DNA of 64,000 bases from Pseudomonas sp. 5P_3.1_Bac2. GTDB lineage: Bacteria; Pseudomonadota; Gammaproteobacteria; Pseudomonadales; Pseudomonadaceae. The stretch lies in assembly GCF_025465995.1 (NCBI RefSeq), contig NZ_JANLNY010000002.1, forward strand, positions 124,001-188,000, given 5' to 3'. The translations under genes were made by a program, and so were the position numbers. Of the stretch, positions 30,020 to 40,964 are shown piece by piece (position 1 is the stretch's first letter; every line of letters starts with the position of its first letter). Under the pieces are notes generated by a model, which saw nothing but the letters and a program-made list of their open reading frames with translations, was not told the origin of the DNA and made no database searches.

Positions 30020-30652
30020 ATGTTGAACTTTATCCGTAGTGGTCTTCTGGCTGGTTTGGCGCTGCTGAGTTTCTCAGCGCTGGCGGCGCCGACTGCCCAT
30101 GACGTGGTGCAGCAGACAACCGATACCCTTTTGTCCGACCTGAAAGCCAATAAAGAGCTGTATCGTCATGATCCGGGCGCTTTTTACACCGCACTGAACA
30201 ACATCCTGGGCCCGGTGGTGGATGTCGACGGCATCTCCCGTGGCGTGATGACCGTACGTTACTCGCGGCAAGCGACGCCTGCGCAGATGCAGCGTTTTGA
30301 AGAGAATTTCAAACGCAGCCTGATGCAGTTCTATGGCAACGCCTTGCTTGAGTACAACAACCAAGACATCCGCGTATTGCCAGTGACTGGCCAGCAAGAT
30401 CCGCAGCGCACCTCGGTGAACATGGAAATCAAGGACGGCAACGGCACGATCTATCCGCTGTCCTACACCATGGTTAACGAAACGGGTGCTTGGCGCATGC
30501 GTAACGTGGTGATTAATGGCATTAACATCGGCAAGCTGTTCCGCGATCAGTTTGCGCAGTCCATGCAGAATCACCACAACAACCTCGACCAGGTGATCGA
30601 CACTTGGGCCGAAACAGTCGCTAAGGCCCGCCAAGGGGCTAACGGATCGTGA
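30020..30652 (+). CDS. mlaC: Periplasmic phospholipid carrier MlaC
   Basis: MlaC shuttles phospholipid between the outer-membrane MlaA-porin complex and MlaFEDB. The product from ATG 30020 is 210 residues, with a signal peptide ending around ALAAPT (residues 19-24) and the Tol-Tol-Ttg2 domain covering the remainder. Typical stretches are FYTALNNILGPVVDVDGISRGVM near residue 55 and WRMRNVVINGINIG near residue 157. The TTG two codons upstream is less likely as start. It overlaps mlaB by four bases (GTGA). Confidence 0.95.
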   Translation: MLNFIRSGLLAGLALLSFSALAAPTAHDVVQQTTDTLLSDLKANKELYRHDPGAFYTALNNILGPVVDVDGISRGVMTVRYSRQATPAQMQRFEENFKRSLMQFYGNALLEYNNQDIRVLPVTGQQDPQRTSVNMEIKDGNGTIYPLSYTMVNETGAWRMRNVVINGINIGKLFRDQFAQSMQNHHNNLDQVIDTWAETVAKARQGANGS

Positions 30653-30957
30653 GTCAGGCTAGCATTCAGGAAACCACTCCCGGTCAGTTACAGCTGGCGG
30701 GAGTGCTGGACTACCTCAGTGGCCCGGCCTTGCGTGAGCAGGGCGGCAAGCTGCTTAAAGCCAGTCAAGCCCAAGCTTTTGTCCTTGATTGCAGCGGCGT
30801 GGTGAAGTCCAGCAGCGTCGGCATCGCCTTGCTCCTGGCCTTTATGCGCGACGCCCAAGCAGCGGGTAAGAGTCTCAGTCTGCGCGATCTGCCCAAGGAT
30901 ATGCGGGAGATCGCCGGAGTCAGCGGCTTGCTGGAAATTCTGCCGCTGAGCAGCTAA
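30649..30957 (+). CDS. mlaB: STAS-domain protein MlaB, GTG start
   Basis: MlaB is the small STAS-domain subunit that binds MlaF and stabilises the ATPase. The 102 residues fit, with the VLDCSGVVKSSSVGIALLLA strand-helix (near residues 45-64) where the Ser/Thr position of the STAS domain sits. It starts with GTG inside the mlaC stop, indicating coupled translation, and ends the mla operon. Confidence 0.9.
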   Translation: MSQASIQETTPGQLQLAGVLDYLSGPALREQGGKLLKASQAQAFVLDCSGVVKSSSVGIALLLAFMRDAQAAGKSLSLRDLPKDMREIAGVSGLLEILPLSS

Positions 30958-31082
30958 TTACCGGCCAGTTGGACGCAACGTGGTAATCCAAAATTCGCAG
31001 GCGCTAGGCTTTTTTTGTATGATGCTCGGCCCACGAGCGTCTGCTCGGCTGTCGTTATTCCATGCATTGATCGAGGTTGAGC

Positions 31083-31322
31083 ATGCAGGCCTTAGAAGTA
31101 AAGAGTCTCCTTGAGGCTAAGTTGCCTAACACCCAGATTGAAGTTGAAGGAGAAGGCTGCAACTTCCAATTGAATCTGATTAGCGATGAGTTGGCGGCCT
31201 TGAGCCCGGTTAAACGTCAGCAGCAGATTTACGCCCACCTCAACGCCTGGATTGCCGATGGCAGTATCCACGCCGTGAGCATGAAATTCTTTAGCCGTGC
31301 CGATTGGGCCGCGCGCTCCTAA
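31083..31322 (+). CDS. ibaG: BolA family protein (IbaG/YrbA-like)
   Basis: This 79-residue BolA-fold protein sits between mlaB and murA, exactly where the acid-responsive ibaG/yrbA gene is in E. coli and PA4451 in P. aeruginosa. BolA proteins usually pair with monothiol glutaredoxins to handle Fe-S clusters. The signature near the C-terminus, RQQQIYAHLNAWIADGSIHAVSMK, with the invariant His, is evident in outline. ATG 31083 follows GAGG by 6 bases; a TTG at 31077 is less likely. Confidence 0.88.
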   Translation: MQALEVKSLLEAKLPNTQIEVEGEGCNFQLNLISDELAALSPVKRQQQIYAHLNAWIADGSIHAVSMKFFSRADWAARS

Positions 31323-32600
<1,278 letters not shown>

Positions 32601-32604
32601 GACC

Positions 32605-33240
32605 ATGCTGACTATTGCTCTGTCCAAAGGTCGCATCCTCGATGACACCCTGCCACTGCTGGCGGCGGCAGGCATCGAGCCGACCGAGAATCCGGATAAA
32701 AGCCGCAAGCTGATTATCCCCACCACTTTGGATGACGTTCGTCTGCTGATCGTGCGCGCCACCGACGTGCCAACCTATGTGGAGCATGGCGCCGCCGATT
32801 TGGGCGTGGCCGGCAAAGACGTGCTGATGGAATACGGCGGCCAAGGCCTGTATGAGCCACTGGATCTGCGCATTGCCCGCTGCAAGCTGATGACCGCAGG
32901 CGCAGTGGGTGTGCCTGAGCCGAAGGGCCGTCTGCGGGTGGCGACCAAGTTCGTCAACGTGGCCAAGCGTTACTACGCCGAGCAAGGCCGTCAGGTCGAT
33001 ATCATCAAGCTGTACGGCTCCATGGAGCTGGCACCCTTGGTGGGTCTGGCGGACAAGATCATCGACGTGGTCGATACCGGCAACACTCTGCGTGCCAACG
33101 GTTTGGAAGCGCAAGAACTGATCGCCCAGGTCAGCTCGCGACTGGTGGTGAACAAGGCTTCGATGAAGATGCAGCACGCACGGATTCAGGCGTTGATTGA
33201 AACCCTGCGCGTCGCTGTCGAAGAGCGACATCCACACTGA
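32605..33240 (+). CDS. hisG: ATP phosphoribosyltransferase, short form HisG
   Basis: HisG condenses ATP and PRPP in the first step of histidine synthesis. The 211-residue product is the short form, which lacks the C-terminal regulatory domain and by family knowledge needs HisZ, encoded elsewhere in pseudomonads. The start [19 protein letters not shown] is typical, and the PRPP loop is [12 protein letters not shown] near residues 155-166. An upstream in-frame start would overlap murA and is rejected. Confidence 0.97.
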   Translation: MLTIALSKGRILDDTLPLLAAAGIEPTENPDKSRKLIIPTTLDDVRLLIVRATDVPTYVEHGAADLGVAGKDVLMEYGGQGLYEPLDLRIARCKLMTAGAVGVPEPKGRLRVATKFVNVAKRYYAEQGRQVDIIKLYGSMELAPLVGLADKIIDVVDTGNTLRANGLEAQELIAQVSSRLVVNKASMKMQHARIQALIETLRVAVEERHPH

Positions 33241-33249
33241 CAGTCCAAC

Positions 33250-33307
33250 TTGCCTAGCGGCTGCTGGCGGTGAAACCACCGTGCTTGAGCCGCTGCATCC
33301 CCGGCAA
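33250..33307 (+). promoter_or_regulatory. Nested inverted repeats between hisG and hisD
   Basis: Three symmetric arm pairs nest around one loop: TTGCC/GGCAA (33250-33254, 33303-33307), GCGGCT/AGCCGC (33257-33262, 33288-33293) and CGGTG/CACCG (33268-33272, 33277-33281). The folded RNA would be a long interrupted hairpin 10 bases after hisG and 128 bases before hisD. It could be a processing or attenuation structure; there is no T-run. Confidence 0.45.
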
Positions 33308-33434
33308 GTGATATAGCGCGGCAATCCGCCGCGTTCGCCTATCCGTCTCATAGCCAATTTTCTCGGGCGTCCATACGGAGGGCTTGGTAGCCTAGCGACG
33401 CCCGAGTATTCGCCCAACCATAATGAGGCCTGCT

Positions 33435-34745
33435 ATGACCGCTGCAATCGCTATCCGCCGTCTCAATGCCGCTGACCAGGACTTTGCCCAGCATCTGGAT
33501 CATCTGCTGAGCTGGGAAAGTGTGTCGGACGATGCAGTCAATCATCGCGTCTTAGAAATCATCCAGGCCGTACGTGAGCGTGGCGACGCCGCATTGGTGG
33601 AGTACACGCAAAAGTTCGACGGCCTTGAAGTCAGCGCCATGGCGGATCTGATTCTGCCGCGCGAGCGTCTGCAACTGGCCCTGAGCCGTATCAGCCCCGA
33701 GCAGCGCGAGGCCTTGGAAGTGGCCGCGCAGCGCGTGCGCCAGTACCACGAACATCAGCGTCAGGATTCCTGGAGCTACACCGAAGCCGACGGCACCGTG
33801 CTCGGGCAGAAAGTCACCCCGCTGGATCGCGCTGGCCTGTATGTGCCAGGCGGCAAGGCCACCTATCCATCGTCGGTGCTGATGAACGCTATCCCGGCGA
33901 AAGTCGCCGGTGTGCCGGAAGTGGTGATGGTGGTACCGACCCCGCGTGGCGAAATTAACGAAATGGTGTTGGCTGCGGCCTGCATTGCCGGGGTTGACCG
34001 GGTGTTCACCATCGGTGGCGCGCAAGCCGTCGCGGCTTTGGCCTATGGCACTGAAAGTGTGCCACCAGTGGATAAAATCGTCGGCCCGGGCAATATCTAT
34101 GTGGCCACGGCTAAGCGTCACGTGTTCGGTAAAGTGGGCATCGACATGATCGCCGGGCCTTCGGAGATCCTCGTGGTCTGCGATGGCAAGACCGATCCGG
34201 ACTGGATCGCCATGGATCTGTTCAGCCAGGCCGAGCACGACGAAGACGCGCAGTCGATTCTGGTCAGCCCCGATGCCGAGTTCCTTGATCGTGTCGCCGC
34301 CAGTATCGCCAAACTGCTGCCGACGCTGGAGCGCGAGAGCATTGCCCGCACTTCCATAGAAGGTCGCGGCGCGCTGATTCTGGTTAAAGACATGCAGCAG
34401 GCCATCGAAGTGGCTAACCGCATTGCGCCGGAACACTTGGAGTTGTCGGTCGAGAACCCCGAGCAGTATCTGCCGGAGATTCGCCACGCCGGTGCGATCT
34501 TTATGGGCCGTTACACCGCCGAGGCGTTGGGCGACTACTGTGCTGGGCCGAACCACGTGCTGCCGACTTCCGGCACGGCGCGTTATTCCTCGCCGTTGGG
34601 GGTGTATGACTTCCAGAAGCGTTCGTCGATCATCCACTGCTCGGCGCAAGGCGCCTCCGAGCTGGGCAAGATCGCCAGCGTGCTGGCTCGCGGTGAGTCG
34701 CTGACCGCCCACGCCCGCAGTGCTGAATACCGTATCAAAGACTGA
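33435..34745 (+). CDS. hisD: Histidinol dehydrogenase HisD
   Basis: HisD is a zinc enzyme that oxidises histidinol to histidine in two NAD+-dependent steps. The 436 residues begin [19 protein letters not shown], as in Pseudomonas HisD, preceded by GAGG. Recognised blocks are [21 protein letters not shown] near residues 134-154, [16 protein letters not shown] near 214-229 and [14 protein letters not shown] near 260-273, with zinc and catalytic His/Glu. An ATG 12 bases upstream (33423) is possible. Confidence 0.97.
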   Translation: MTAAIAIRRLNAADQDFAQHLDHLLSWESVSDDAVNHRVLEIIQAVRERGDAALVEYTQKFDGLEVSAMADLILPRERLQLALSRISPEQREALEVAAQRVRQYHEHQRQDSWSYTEADGTVLGQKVTPLDRAGLYVPGGKATYPSSVLMNAIPAKVAGVPEVVMVVPTPRGEINEMVLAAACIAGVDRVFTIGGAQAVAALAYGTESVPPVDKIVGPGNIYVATAKRHVFGKVGIDMIAGPSEILVVCDGKTDPDWIAMDLFSQAEHDEDAQSILVSPDAEFLDRVAASIAKLLPTLERESIARTSIEGRGALILVKDMQQAIEVANRIAPEHLELSVENPEQYLPEIRHAGAIFMGRYTAEALGDYCAGPNHVLPTSGTARYSSPLGVYDFQKRSSIIHCSAQGASELGKIASVLARGESLTAHARSAEYRIKD

Positions 34746-34812
34746 TCGCCGCTGGGTTCGCGTTCACCACGCGAGCCCGCGCCCACAGACCCATTTGAGG
34801 AGAGAAGGGCAG

Positions 34813-35865
34813 ATGAGCAAATTCTGGAGCCCCTTCGTAAAAGACCTGGTGCCTTACGTGCCGGGTGAGCAACCCAAGCTGACTAAGCTGGTTAAGCTCA
34901 ATACCAATGAGAACCCCTACGGCCCATCGCCTAAGGCCATCGCCGCGATGCAGGCTGAGCTGAACGACGACCTGCGGCTGTATCCCGACCCGAATAGCGA
35001 CCGCCTTAAGCAGGCCGTGGCTGAGTATTACGGGGTGCAGAGCAATCAGGTGTTTGTCGGTAACGGTTCTGATGAAGTGCTGGCCCATGCCTTCCACGGT
35101 CTGTTTCAACAGGACAAGCCGCTGCTGTTTCCCGATATCAGCTACAGCTTTTATCCGGTGTATTGCGGCCTGTATGGCATTGCGCATGAAACCATTGCCC
35201 TGGATGAGCAGTTCCAGATCCGTGTGGAAGATTATGCGCGGCCCAATGGCGGGATTATCTTCCCTAACCCTAACGCCCCGACTGGTTGCCTGCTGACGCT
35301 TGCGGCGATTGAGCGTTTGCTGACGGCCAATGCGGATAGCGTGGTGCTGGTCGACGAAGCCTATATCGACTTCGGTGGCGAGTCGGCGATTGCGTTGGTG
35401 AATAAGTATCCGAACCTTCTGGTCAGCCAGACGCTGTCCAAGTCGCGTTCGTTGGCGGGGCTGCGTGTCGGTATCGCGGTAGGGCATGCCGATCTGATCG
35501 AGGCGCTGGAGCGGGTGAAGAACAGCTTCAACTCCTATCCATTGGATCGCATGGCGATTGCCGGTGCGGCTGCGGCCTTTGCCGATAAAGAGTACTTCGC
35601 GCACACCTGCCAGCAGGTAATCAGTAGCCGTGAGCAGACTGTCGCGGGTTTGCAGCAGTTGGGCTTTACGGTGTTGCCGTCAGCGGCGAACTTCGTCTTT
35701 GCCAGCCATCCGCAAAAGGACGCGGCGACTTTGGCCGCGGGCCTGCGTGAGCAGGGGGTGATCGTGCGTCACTTCAAGCAAGCACGCATTGCTCAGTACC
35801 TGCGTATCAGCATCGGTACGCCGGAGCAGAACCAAGCCCTACTGGATGCCTTAAGCACCCTGTAA
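34813..35865 (+). CDS. hisC: Histidinol-phosphate aminotransferase HisC
   Basis: HisC is a class I/II PLP aminotransferase converting imidazole-acetol phosphate to histidinol phosphate. The 350 residues include [15 protein letters not shown] near residues 26-40, [10 protein letters not shown] near 181-190, and the PLP-lysine region [16 protein letters not shown] with Lys209 as the likely Schiff base. GGAGAG-type site upstream of ATG 34813. It closes the hisGDC set; the rest of the pathway is outside the window. Confidence 0.96.
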   Translation: MSKFWSPFVKDLVPYVPGEQPKLTKLVKLNTNENPYGPSPKAIAAMQAELNDDLRLYPDPNSDRLKQAVAEYYGVQSNQVFVGNGSDEVLAHAFHGLFQQDKPLLFPDISYSFYPVYCGLYGIAHETIALDEQFQIRVEDYARPNGGIIFPNPNAPTGCLLTLAAIERLLTANADSVVLVDEAYIDFGGESAIALVNKYPNLLVSQTLSKSRSLAGLRVGIAVGHADLIEALERVKNSFNSYPLDRMAIAGAAAAFADKEYFAHTCQQVISSREQTVAGLQQLGFTVLPSAANFVFASHPQKDAATLAAGLREQGVIVRHFKQARIAQYLRISIGTPEQNQALLDALSTL

Positions 35866-35876
35866 GGTTTAGCTAG

Positions 35877-35925
35877 AACCAGGCTTGCCGCGTTTTTCCA
35901 GCTCGCGACAAGCCTGGGTGTTGCT
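35877..35925. terminator. Inverted repeat between convergent hisC and xenB
   Basis: CCAGGCTTG-CCGCG on the left pairs with CGCG-A-CAAGCCTGG on the right around an 11-base loop. It lies between the convergent hisC and xenB stops. Neither side ends in a clear T-run, so terminator strength is uncertain. Confidence 0.5.
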
Positions 35926-36974
35926 CAGAGTGCTGGGTAGTCTGTATAGCCTTGTGGGCCAGAACCGTAGAAGGTTTCTGGACGCGGCGGATTAAGCGCC
36001 GCATCTTTGAGCAGACGTGCCGGCAGATCCGGGTTGGCAATAAACGGCACACCAAAGGCCACGGCATCAGCTTTACCGCTGTCGATCCAGGCGCTGGCCA
36101 GTGCCTTATCGAAGCCTTCGTTGGCGATTACCACACCACCAAAGATTTTCTTCAGGCTAGGCAGCAGGCTGTCATCGGCTGCCCGCTCGCGCGCGCAGAT
36201 AAAGGCGATGCCGCGCTTGCCCAGCTCGCGGGCGACATAGCTAAAGGTTTCGCTCAGGTTGCTGTCGCCCATGTCGTGTACGTCGGCGCGTGGCGACAGG
36301 TGCATACCAACCCGGCCGGCGCCCCATACGCTAATGACTGCGTCAGTGACTTCCAGCAGCAGGCGCGCACGGTTTTCCAGGCTGCCACCATAGTTGTCGG
36401 TACGCAGGTTGGTGCTGCTTTGCAGGAACTGATCGAGCAGATAACCATTGGCGCCGTGGATTTCCACGCCATCAAAACCCGCCGCTTTGGCGTTTTCCGC
36501 GCCTTGGCGATAGCTCTCGATGATCTCGGCGATTTCTTCGCTTTCCAGGGCGCGTGGGGTCACGTAGCCCTTCTCTGGACGAACCAGGCTGACAGTGCCG
36601 GCTGGACGAATAGCGCTAGGTGCCACCGGCAGTTCGCCGTTGAGGTAGACCGGGTCAGAGATACGCCCGACGTGCCACAGTTGCAGGAAGATTTTGCCGC
36701 CCGCGCCGTGCACCGCCTTGGTCACGTTGCTCCAGCCGCGCACTTGGGCGTCGCTCCAGATCCCGGGGGTGTCTGGGTAGCCTACGGCCAGTGGGCTGAT
36801 CGAAGTGGCTTCGCTGATGATCAAGCCGGCGCTTGCGCGCTGGGCGTAATACTCAGCATTCAGTGGGCCTGGTACGCGACCGGCTTCAGCGCGGGTGCGG
36901 GTCAGGGGCGCCATGATGATGCGGTTATTCAGCGTGAGTTCGCCGAGTTGCAGTGGATTAAACAAACTACTCAT
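35925..36974 (-). CDS. xenB: Xenobiotic reductase B, old-yellow-enzyme family
   Basis: XenB is an FMN- and NADPH-dependent ene/nitro reductase that reduces nitrate esters, nitroaromatics and electrophilic alkenes. The 349-residue protein equals the known XenB length. OYE features are MAPLTRTRAE near residues 20-29, the active-site loop GFDGVEIHGANGYLLDQFLQ near 176-195 (substrate His/Asn pair H-x-x-N), NYGGSLENRARL, and ANPDLPARL at the C-terminus. GAGGAAACACCC precedes ATG 36974. It is last in arsR-MFS-xenB, ten bases after the MFS gene. Confidence 0.93.
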   Translation of the reverse strand: MSSLFNPLQLGELTLNNRIIMAPLTRTRAEAGRVPGPLNAEYYAQRASAGLIISEATSISPLAVGYPDTPGIWSDAQVRGWSNVTKAVHGAGGKIFLQLWHVGRISDPVYLNGELPVAPSAIRPAGTVSLVRPEKGYVTPRALESEEIAEIIESYRQGAENAKAAGFDGVEIHGANGYLLDQFLQSSTNLRTDNYGGSLENRARLLLEVTDAVISVWGAGRVGMHLSPRADVHDMGDSNLSETFSYVARELGKRGIAFICARERAADDSLLPSLKKIFGGVVIANEGFDKALASAWIDSGKADAVAFGVPFIANPDLPARLLKDAALNPPRPETFYGSGPQGYTDYPAL

Positions 36975-36984
36975 GGGTGTTTCC

Positions 36985-38157
36985 TCAATGGTTAGGTTGT
37001 GTACGAGCGATAGAAATTCGGTTTTGACTGGCAAACGTCAGCAGGGTGGTCACCAGCGCGAAGAGGGCCAGGGCGCCGGCGCTGAGGGGGATGCTACGCA
37101 GGCCTAAATCGGCCTCGATGACTTGGCCACCGACCCAGGCGCCAAGGGCATTACCGAGGTTGAAGGCACCGATATTGAGGGTGGAAACCAGATTGGGCGC
37201 GCCGCTGCCAAAACTCACCACATTGACTTGCAGCGCCGGTACGGCGGCAAAGGTGGCCAGGGCCCAGATAAACAGTGTGACTTCGGCCGCCAGCACAACC
37301 TGGCTGGTCCAGCTAAACAGGCCGCTGACCAGCGCCATGGCGACAAACACGCCGAGCAAGGTGCCTTTAAGGCTGCGGTCGGCTAAGCGCCCGCCGAGCA
37401 CGTTACCGACGGTTAAGCCGAGGCCGATCAGCAGCAGGGTCCAGGTCACGCCACGGGGTGTCACCCCAGTCACGTCGGTTAGCAGTGGGGCGATATAGGT
37501 AAACAGGGCAAACATCGAGGCGGAGAACAACACCGTGGTGCTCAGCGCCAACCACAAGCCGCTGCCGCGCAGGGCTCGCAGCTCGCTCATCAGATCGGCG
37601 CGCTCTGCTTGTTGATTGCGTGGCAAGGCGCGCCACAGGCCGATAAAGGCGAGCAGGCCAATCACCGTCACCGCCCAGAACGGCGTGCGCCAGCCGGCGT
37701 ACTGACCTAAGGCGGTGCCCAGCGGCACACCCAACACGTTGGCCAAGGTCAAGCCGGTGAACATCAAGGCGACGGCAGAGGCGCGGCGGTTGGCCGGTAC
37801 TAGGCTGGCGGCGACCACTGAACCGATGCCGAAAAAGGCGCCGTGGCAGAGGGCCGTGATTACCCGCGCGAGCATCAGCATCTCGTAATCAAGGGCCAAG
37901 GCGCAGAACAGGTTGCCGCCGATAAAGATCGTCATCAGTACCAGCAGTGAAGTTCTGCGTGGCCAATTGGCGGTCAGCAGCGCCATGATCGGTGCACCCA
38001 GCGCCACACCTAAGGCGTAACCGGTGATCAACCAGCCCGCGCCGGGGATCGACACGTGCAGGTCGTTGGCCACGTCAGGCAGCAGGCCCATGATGACGAA
38101 CTCAGTGGTGCCAATGGCAAAGGCCGATAAGGCTAGGACGAATAGGGCGGCAGGCAT
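36985..38157 (-). CDS. MFS efflux transporter, DHA1/AraJ-like
   Basis: This 390-residue protein has twelve predicted helices and belongs to the MFS sugar or drug efflux (DHA1) group. It shows the first-helix motif GTTEFVIMGLLPDVAND and the loop 2-3 region APIMALLTANWPRR. ATG 38157 has GGAG eight bases upstream; a TTG 18 bases further up is weaker. Substrate unknown. Cotranscription with an ArsR-type regulator and an ene-reductase suggests export of, or defence against, electrophiles or their products (inference). The same gene set occurs, as I recall, as PA4354-PA4356. Confidence 0.88.
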   Translation of the reverse strand: MPAALFVLALSAFAIGTTEFVIMGLLPDVANDLHVSIPGAGWLITGYALGVALGAPIMALLTANWPRRTSLLVLMTIFIGGNLFCALALDYEMLMLARVITALCHGAFFGIGSVVAASLVPANRRASAVALMFTGLTLANVLGVPLGTALGQYAGWRTPFWAVTVIGLLAFIGLWRALPRNQQAERADLMSELRALRGSGLWLALSTTVLFSASMFALFTYIAPLLTDVTGVTPRGVTWTLLLIGLGLTVGNVLGGRLADRSLKGTLLGVFVAMALVSGLFSWTSQVVLAAEVTLFIWALATFAAVPALQVNVVSFGSGAPNLVSTLNIGAFNLGNALGAWVGGQVIEADLGLRSIPLSAGALALFALVTTLLTFASQNRISIARTQPNH

Positions 38158-38191
38158 GCCATAGTCTCCGGTCAATTAAGTGGGGCAGGGC

Positions 38192-38494
38192 TCAGAGGGA
38201 TTGGCCAAGCTGCTGTAAAAAGTTTTGGATGACGGCTTCATTGCGGCGGAAGAAGTGCCACTGGCCGACCTTCTGGCTGCTGACTAAACCAGCCTGCTGC
38301 AAACTGGCGAGGTGGGCAGAAACCGTGGACTGCGAGAGGTTGCAGCGCTTGAAAATCATCCCGGCGCAAACGCCTAGTTCGAGTGAGTGGCCTTGCTCGC
38401 TGAAGTACTGCTCGGGGGTTTTCAACCAATGCAAAATGTCGCGCCGCACCGGGTGGGCGAGGGCTTTGATCAGGTCGTCGAGTTGTTCATTCAT
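38192..38494 (-). CDS. ArsR-family winged-helix regulator
   Basis: The 100-residue protein is an ArsR/SmtB-type winged helix: LAHPVRRDILHWLK near residues 12-25 is the first helix, and LSQSTVSAHLASLQQAGLV near 53-71 is the recognition region. It lacks the classical CVC metal box of ArsR, but two Cys flank helix 3 (Cys43 in GVCAG and Cys51 in KRCNL). That could serve thiol-based sensing of electrophiles, which would suit the downstream xenB (inference). It heads the operon and is likely autoregulated. Confidence 0.9.
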   Translation of the reverse strand: MNEQLDDLIKALAHPVRRDILHWLKTPEQYFSEQGHSLELGVCAGMIFKRCNLSQSTVSAHLASLQQAGLVSSQKVGQWHFFRRNEAVIQNFLQQLGQSL

Positions 38495-38618
38495 GGGCGG
38501 TGCGTCACTCAGGCTGCGAAGGGCAGGCGTGAGGCGAACCTTATATCGTTAGTTGGCGATATACAGATTGTTAGTGCCGATAGTCTCCATCGACTCGGCT
38601 GATGTGTAAGCTGTAGGG

Positions 38619-39191
38619 ATGAATTACTTAGCGCATTTGCACTTGGGCGGTGACCGCCCGGCCCAACTACTTGGCAGCCTGTATGGCGATTTCGTCAAAG
38701 GGCCTTTACGCGGGCAATGGCCGGCGGAGATTGAGGCGGCCATCCGTTTACACCGGCGCATCGATGCCTTTACCGATAGCCACAGCTTGCTGGCCCGTGC
38801 GCGTGCGCGCTTTGCTCCCGAGCAGCGGCGCTATGCTGGGATCGTCCTCGATGTGTTTTTCGACCATTGTCTGGCCCAGCATTGGCACGACTATGCCGCC
38901 GAACCTTTGCCCTTGTTCACTCAGCGGGTGTACCAGGTGCTTGATGCCGAACCCGCGCTGCCGGGGCGCTTAGCGCAGATTGCGCCGCTGATGGCGGCGC
39001 AGGATTGGTTGGGCAGCTACAGCGACTTTGCCGTATTGGCACGGGTGCTGGCGGGGATTGACCGGCGCCTGTCGCGCCCAGGGTTGTTGCAAGGCGCGAT
39101 GCCGCAACTGGAGCGCTTGTATGAGCCGCTCACGGCCGACTTTAAGGCGTTTTATCCCGAACTATTGACCTTCGCCCGGCAGGCGCAATAA
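38619..39191 (+). CDS. acpH: Acyl carrier protein phosphodiesterase AcpH
   Basis: AcpH removes the 4'-phosphopantetheine arm from holo-ACP. The 190 residues begin MNYLAHLHLGGDRPAQLLGSLYGDFVKG, which includes the HD-like His and Asp ligands, followed by RLHRRIDAFTDSH near residues 44-56 and the metal-site stretch GIVLDVFFDH near 73-82. It stands alone, diverging from arsR, and ends at a hairpin shared with olsA. Confidence 0.92.
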   Translation: MNYLAHLHLGGDRPAQLLGSLYGDFVKGPLRGQWPAEIEAAIRLHRRIDAFTDSHSLLARARARFAPEQRRYAGIVLDVFFDHCLAQHWHDYAAEPLPLFTQRVYQVLDAEPALPGRLAQIAPLMAAQDWLGSYSDFAVLARVLAGIDRRLSRPGLLQGAMPQLERLYEPLTADFKAFYPELLTFARQAQ

Positions 39192-39217
39192 CCGCCGCCG
39201 TGCTTAAGCGGCGGCGT
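39190..39217. terminator. Hairpin between convergent acpH and olsA
   Basis: CCGCCGC and GCGGCGG arms surround a short AT-containing loop immediately after acpH and across the end of olsA. There is no T-run. The arms overlap the olsA stop region (39204). Confidence 0.45.
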
Positions 39218-39977
39218 CGCTGACCGCTTCGCAGTCCCCATACAGGGCTTGGGCGATAGCTAATTGCGCGCTGCGCGCCAAGCCATTGCGATCACTGCCG
39301 GCGCTGGTGATGGGCGTCAGCAACTGAATTTGCGCCAGGCCAATATCACTGCTGAGCAAGCGCAGCAGGTGCGAGAGCATGTCGTCATCGCCGATAAAGG
39401 GCGCGATGGTGCAGGGCTGGCCACCGCGCAGATAACGGATCGCCACCGGTTGCACGGCCACCCCATTGTCGATGGCGCTGCTCAGTAACCGACCGTGGAA
39501 GGTGCGCAGGCTCTGCCCGTCGCTGGTGGTGCCTTCAGGGAAAATCAGCAGGTTGCGCCCCTGTTGCAAGTGCCGACCTAGTTGCTGATTGAGCAGGTTG
39601 CTGTGGCCACCACCCCGGCGGATAAACAAGGTGCCGGCTTTATGCGCCAACCAGCCAGCCACCGGCCAGGTGCGTACCTCGGCTTTGGACAAAAACGACA
39701 GCGGGGTGAGCATGCCTAGCAGAGGAATGTCAGTCCAGGAGATGTGGTTGCTGACCCAGAGCATGGGCTCGCGCGGCAGCTCGCCGCTGATTTCCAGGCG
39801 AAAAGGCAGGGCGCTGGCCAGGCGGGCAAGAAACCAGCGGGTCAGCCGTTGTCGGGTGGCCATCAGGTCATGCCTAAAAAGACGTTCTAGCAGGCTTAGT
39901 CCAGCCGCTAACAAGGTGCCCAGGGTGATGACCAACAACAGGCGGGTTAGACGTAAATACAGGCGTAGTTTCTTCAT
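39204..39977 (-). CDS. olsA: Lyso-ornithine lipid O-acyltransferase OlsA
   Basis: OlsA transfers a second acyl chain to lyso-ornithine lipid. The 257-residue PlsC-like protein has the HX4D motif (NHISWTDIP near residues 77-85) and FPEGTTSDG near 146-154, with an N-terminal membrane helix. It is 54 bases downstream of olsB on the same strand, which supports ornithine-lipid function over a phosphatidic acid role. ATG 39977 is used; a TTG 12 bases upstream is possible. Confidence 0.88.
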   Translation of the reverse strand: MKKLRLYLRLTRLLLVITLGTLLAAGLSLLERLFRHDLMATRQRLTRWFLARLASALPFRLEISGELPREPMLWVSNHISWTDIPLLGMLTPLSFLSKAEVRTWPVAGWLAHKAGTLFIRRGGGHSNLLNQQLGRHLQQGRNLLIFPEGTTSDGQSLRTFHGRLLSSAIDNGVAVQPVAIRYLRGGQPCTIAPFIGDDDMLSHLLRLLSSDIGLAQIQLLTPITSAGSDRNGLARSAQLAIAQALYGDCEAVSDAAA

Positions 39978-40043
39978 TAGCAGTCTCAAGCGCTCAGCAC
40001 GGTAGGCACTGTTACAGAGTCACCACCTGCCGGGCAACAGTGC

Positions 40044-40793
40044 TTAAACCGCCGCTTTAAAGTGGCGCGCGTAGCGTGGGCATAACTCATCGCGTTTGAG
40101 CAGGATAAACACGTCCGCTACCTGAAAGTCAGGGTCCCAGCAGGGCTCGCCACAGATCTTCGCGCCAAGGCGCATATAGGCTTTGAGCAGCGGCGGCATT
40201 TCGGTGATGACATTGCTCGGCACCTCAAGCTCCGGCAGCGGATTCTTGGGTACTGCGCGCAGGTAATCGGTGCACAGATAACGTTCGCGCAGGCGCTGCA
40301 TGATCGCCTGGGCCTGGATACCGCCGTCCTGCATGGGGATGCTGGCGCAGCCCATCAGATAACGGTAGCCGCCTTGGTTCAGCACCTCAGCCAGCTCGCT
40401 CCACAGCACGGCGATGGTGGCACCGTTACGGTAGGCAGGGTCGACGCAGGTGCGCCCCAGCTCCAGCACCGGGCCTTGTAGTTGCAGCAGGCCCTGCAGG
40501 TTGAACTCTTCTTCGCTGTAAAAGCGCCCTAGGTCAGCGGCGGCGCGGTGATCGAGCAGGCGGGTAGTGGCCACCAGTTGGCCGTTGTTAAGGTCGCGCA
40601 CACCGATGTGCTGGCAGTGAATGTCGTAGTCATCCATATCCAGGCCAAGCTCCGCGCCTTTTAGTTTGGCCGCGAACTCGCTGCTGAACACACGGTAACG
40701 CAGGGCTTGGGCTTCACGCAGGGCATCAGGGCCGTGTAACCGCTCGGCTTGTAAATGACGGCCAGGGCGCGCGGGGGAAAGCTGCTGAGTCAT
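40044..40793 (-). CDS. olsB: Ornithine N-acyltransferase OlsB
   Basis: OlsB joins a 3-hydroxyacyl chain from acyl-ACP to the alpha-amino group of ornithine, the first step to ornithine lipids, which replace phospholipids under phosphate limitation. The 249 residues carry the OlsB/hemolysin-GNAT features: [15 protein letters not shown] near residues 25-39, [18 protein letters not shown] near 49-66, and [15 protein letters not shown] near 114-128. ATG 40793 follows GGAGA by 8 bases. It precedes olsA in one operon. Confidence 0.9.
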   Translation of the reverse strand: MTQQLSPARPGRHLQAERLHGPDALREAQALRYRVFSSEFAAKLKGAELGLDMDDYDIHCQHIGVRDLNNGQLVATTRLLDHRAAADLGRFYSEEEFNLQGLLQLQGPVLELGRTCVDPAYRNGATIAVLWSELAEVLNQGGYRYLMGCASIPMQDGGIQAQAIMQRLRERYLCTDYLRAVPKNPLPELEVPSNVITEMPPLLKAYMRLGAKICGEPCWDPDFQVADVFILLKRDELCPRYARHFKAAV

Positions 40794-40964
40794 GCCGATA
40801 TCTCCATTGGCCGGCTTTTTGCCTTGAGCCGGTAGACATTGCTGGGCAAGATTGAAGCTAGGTGCGGCGGGTGTCATCGATATGAACTTTTGCTAACAGT
40901 TATGTGACAGTGGCCCCTGCGAATAAATTCATAACAACAACGCTCAACCTGTGAGGTATCCGCC

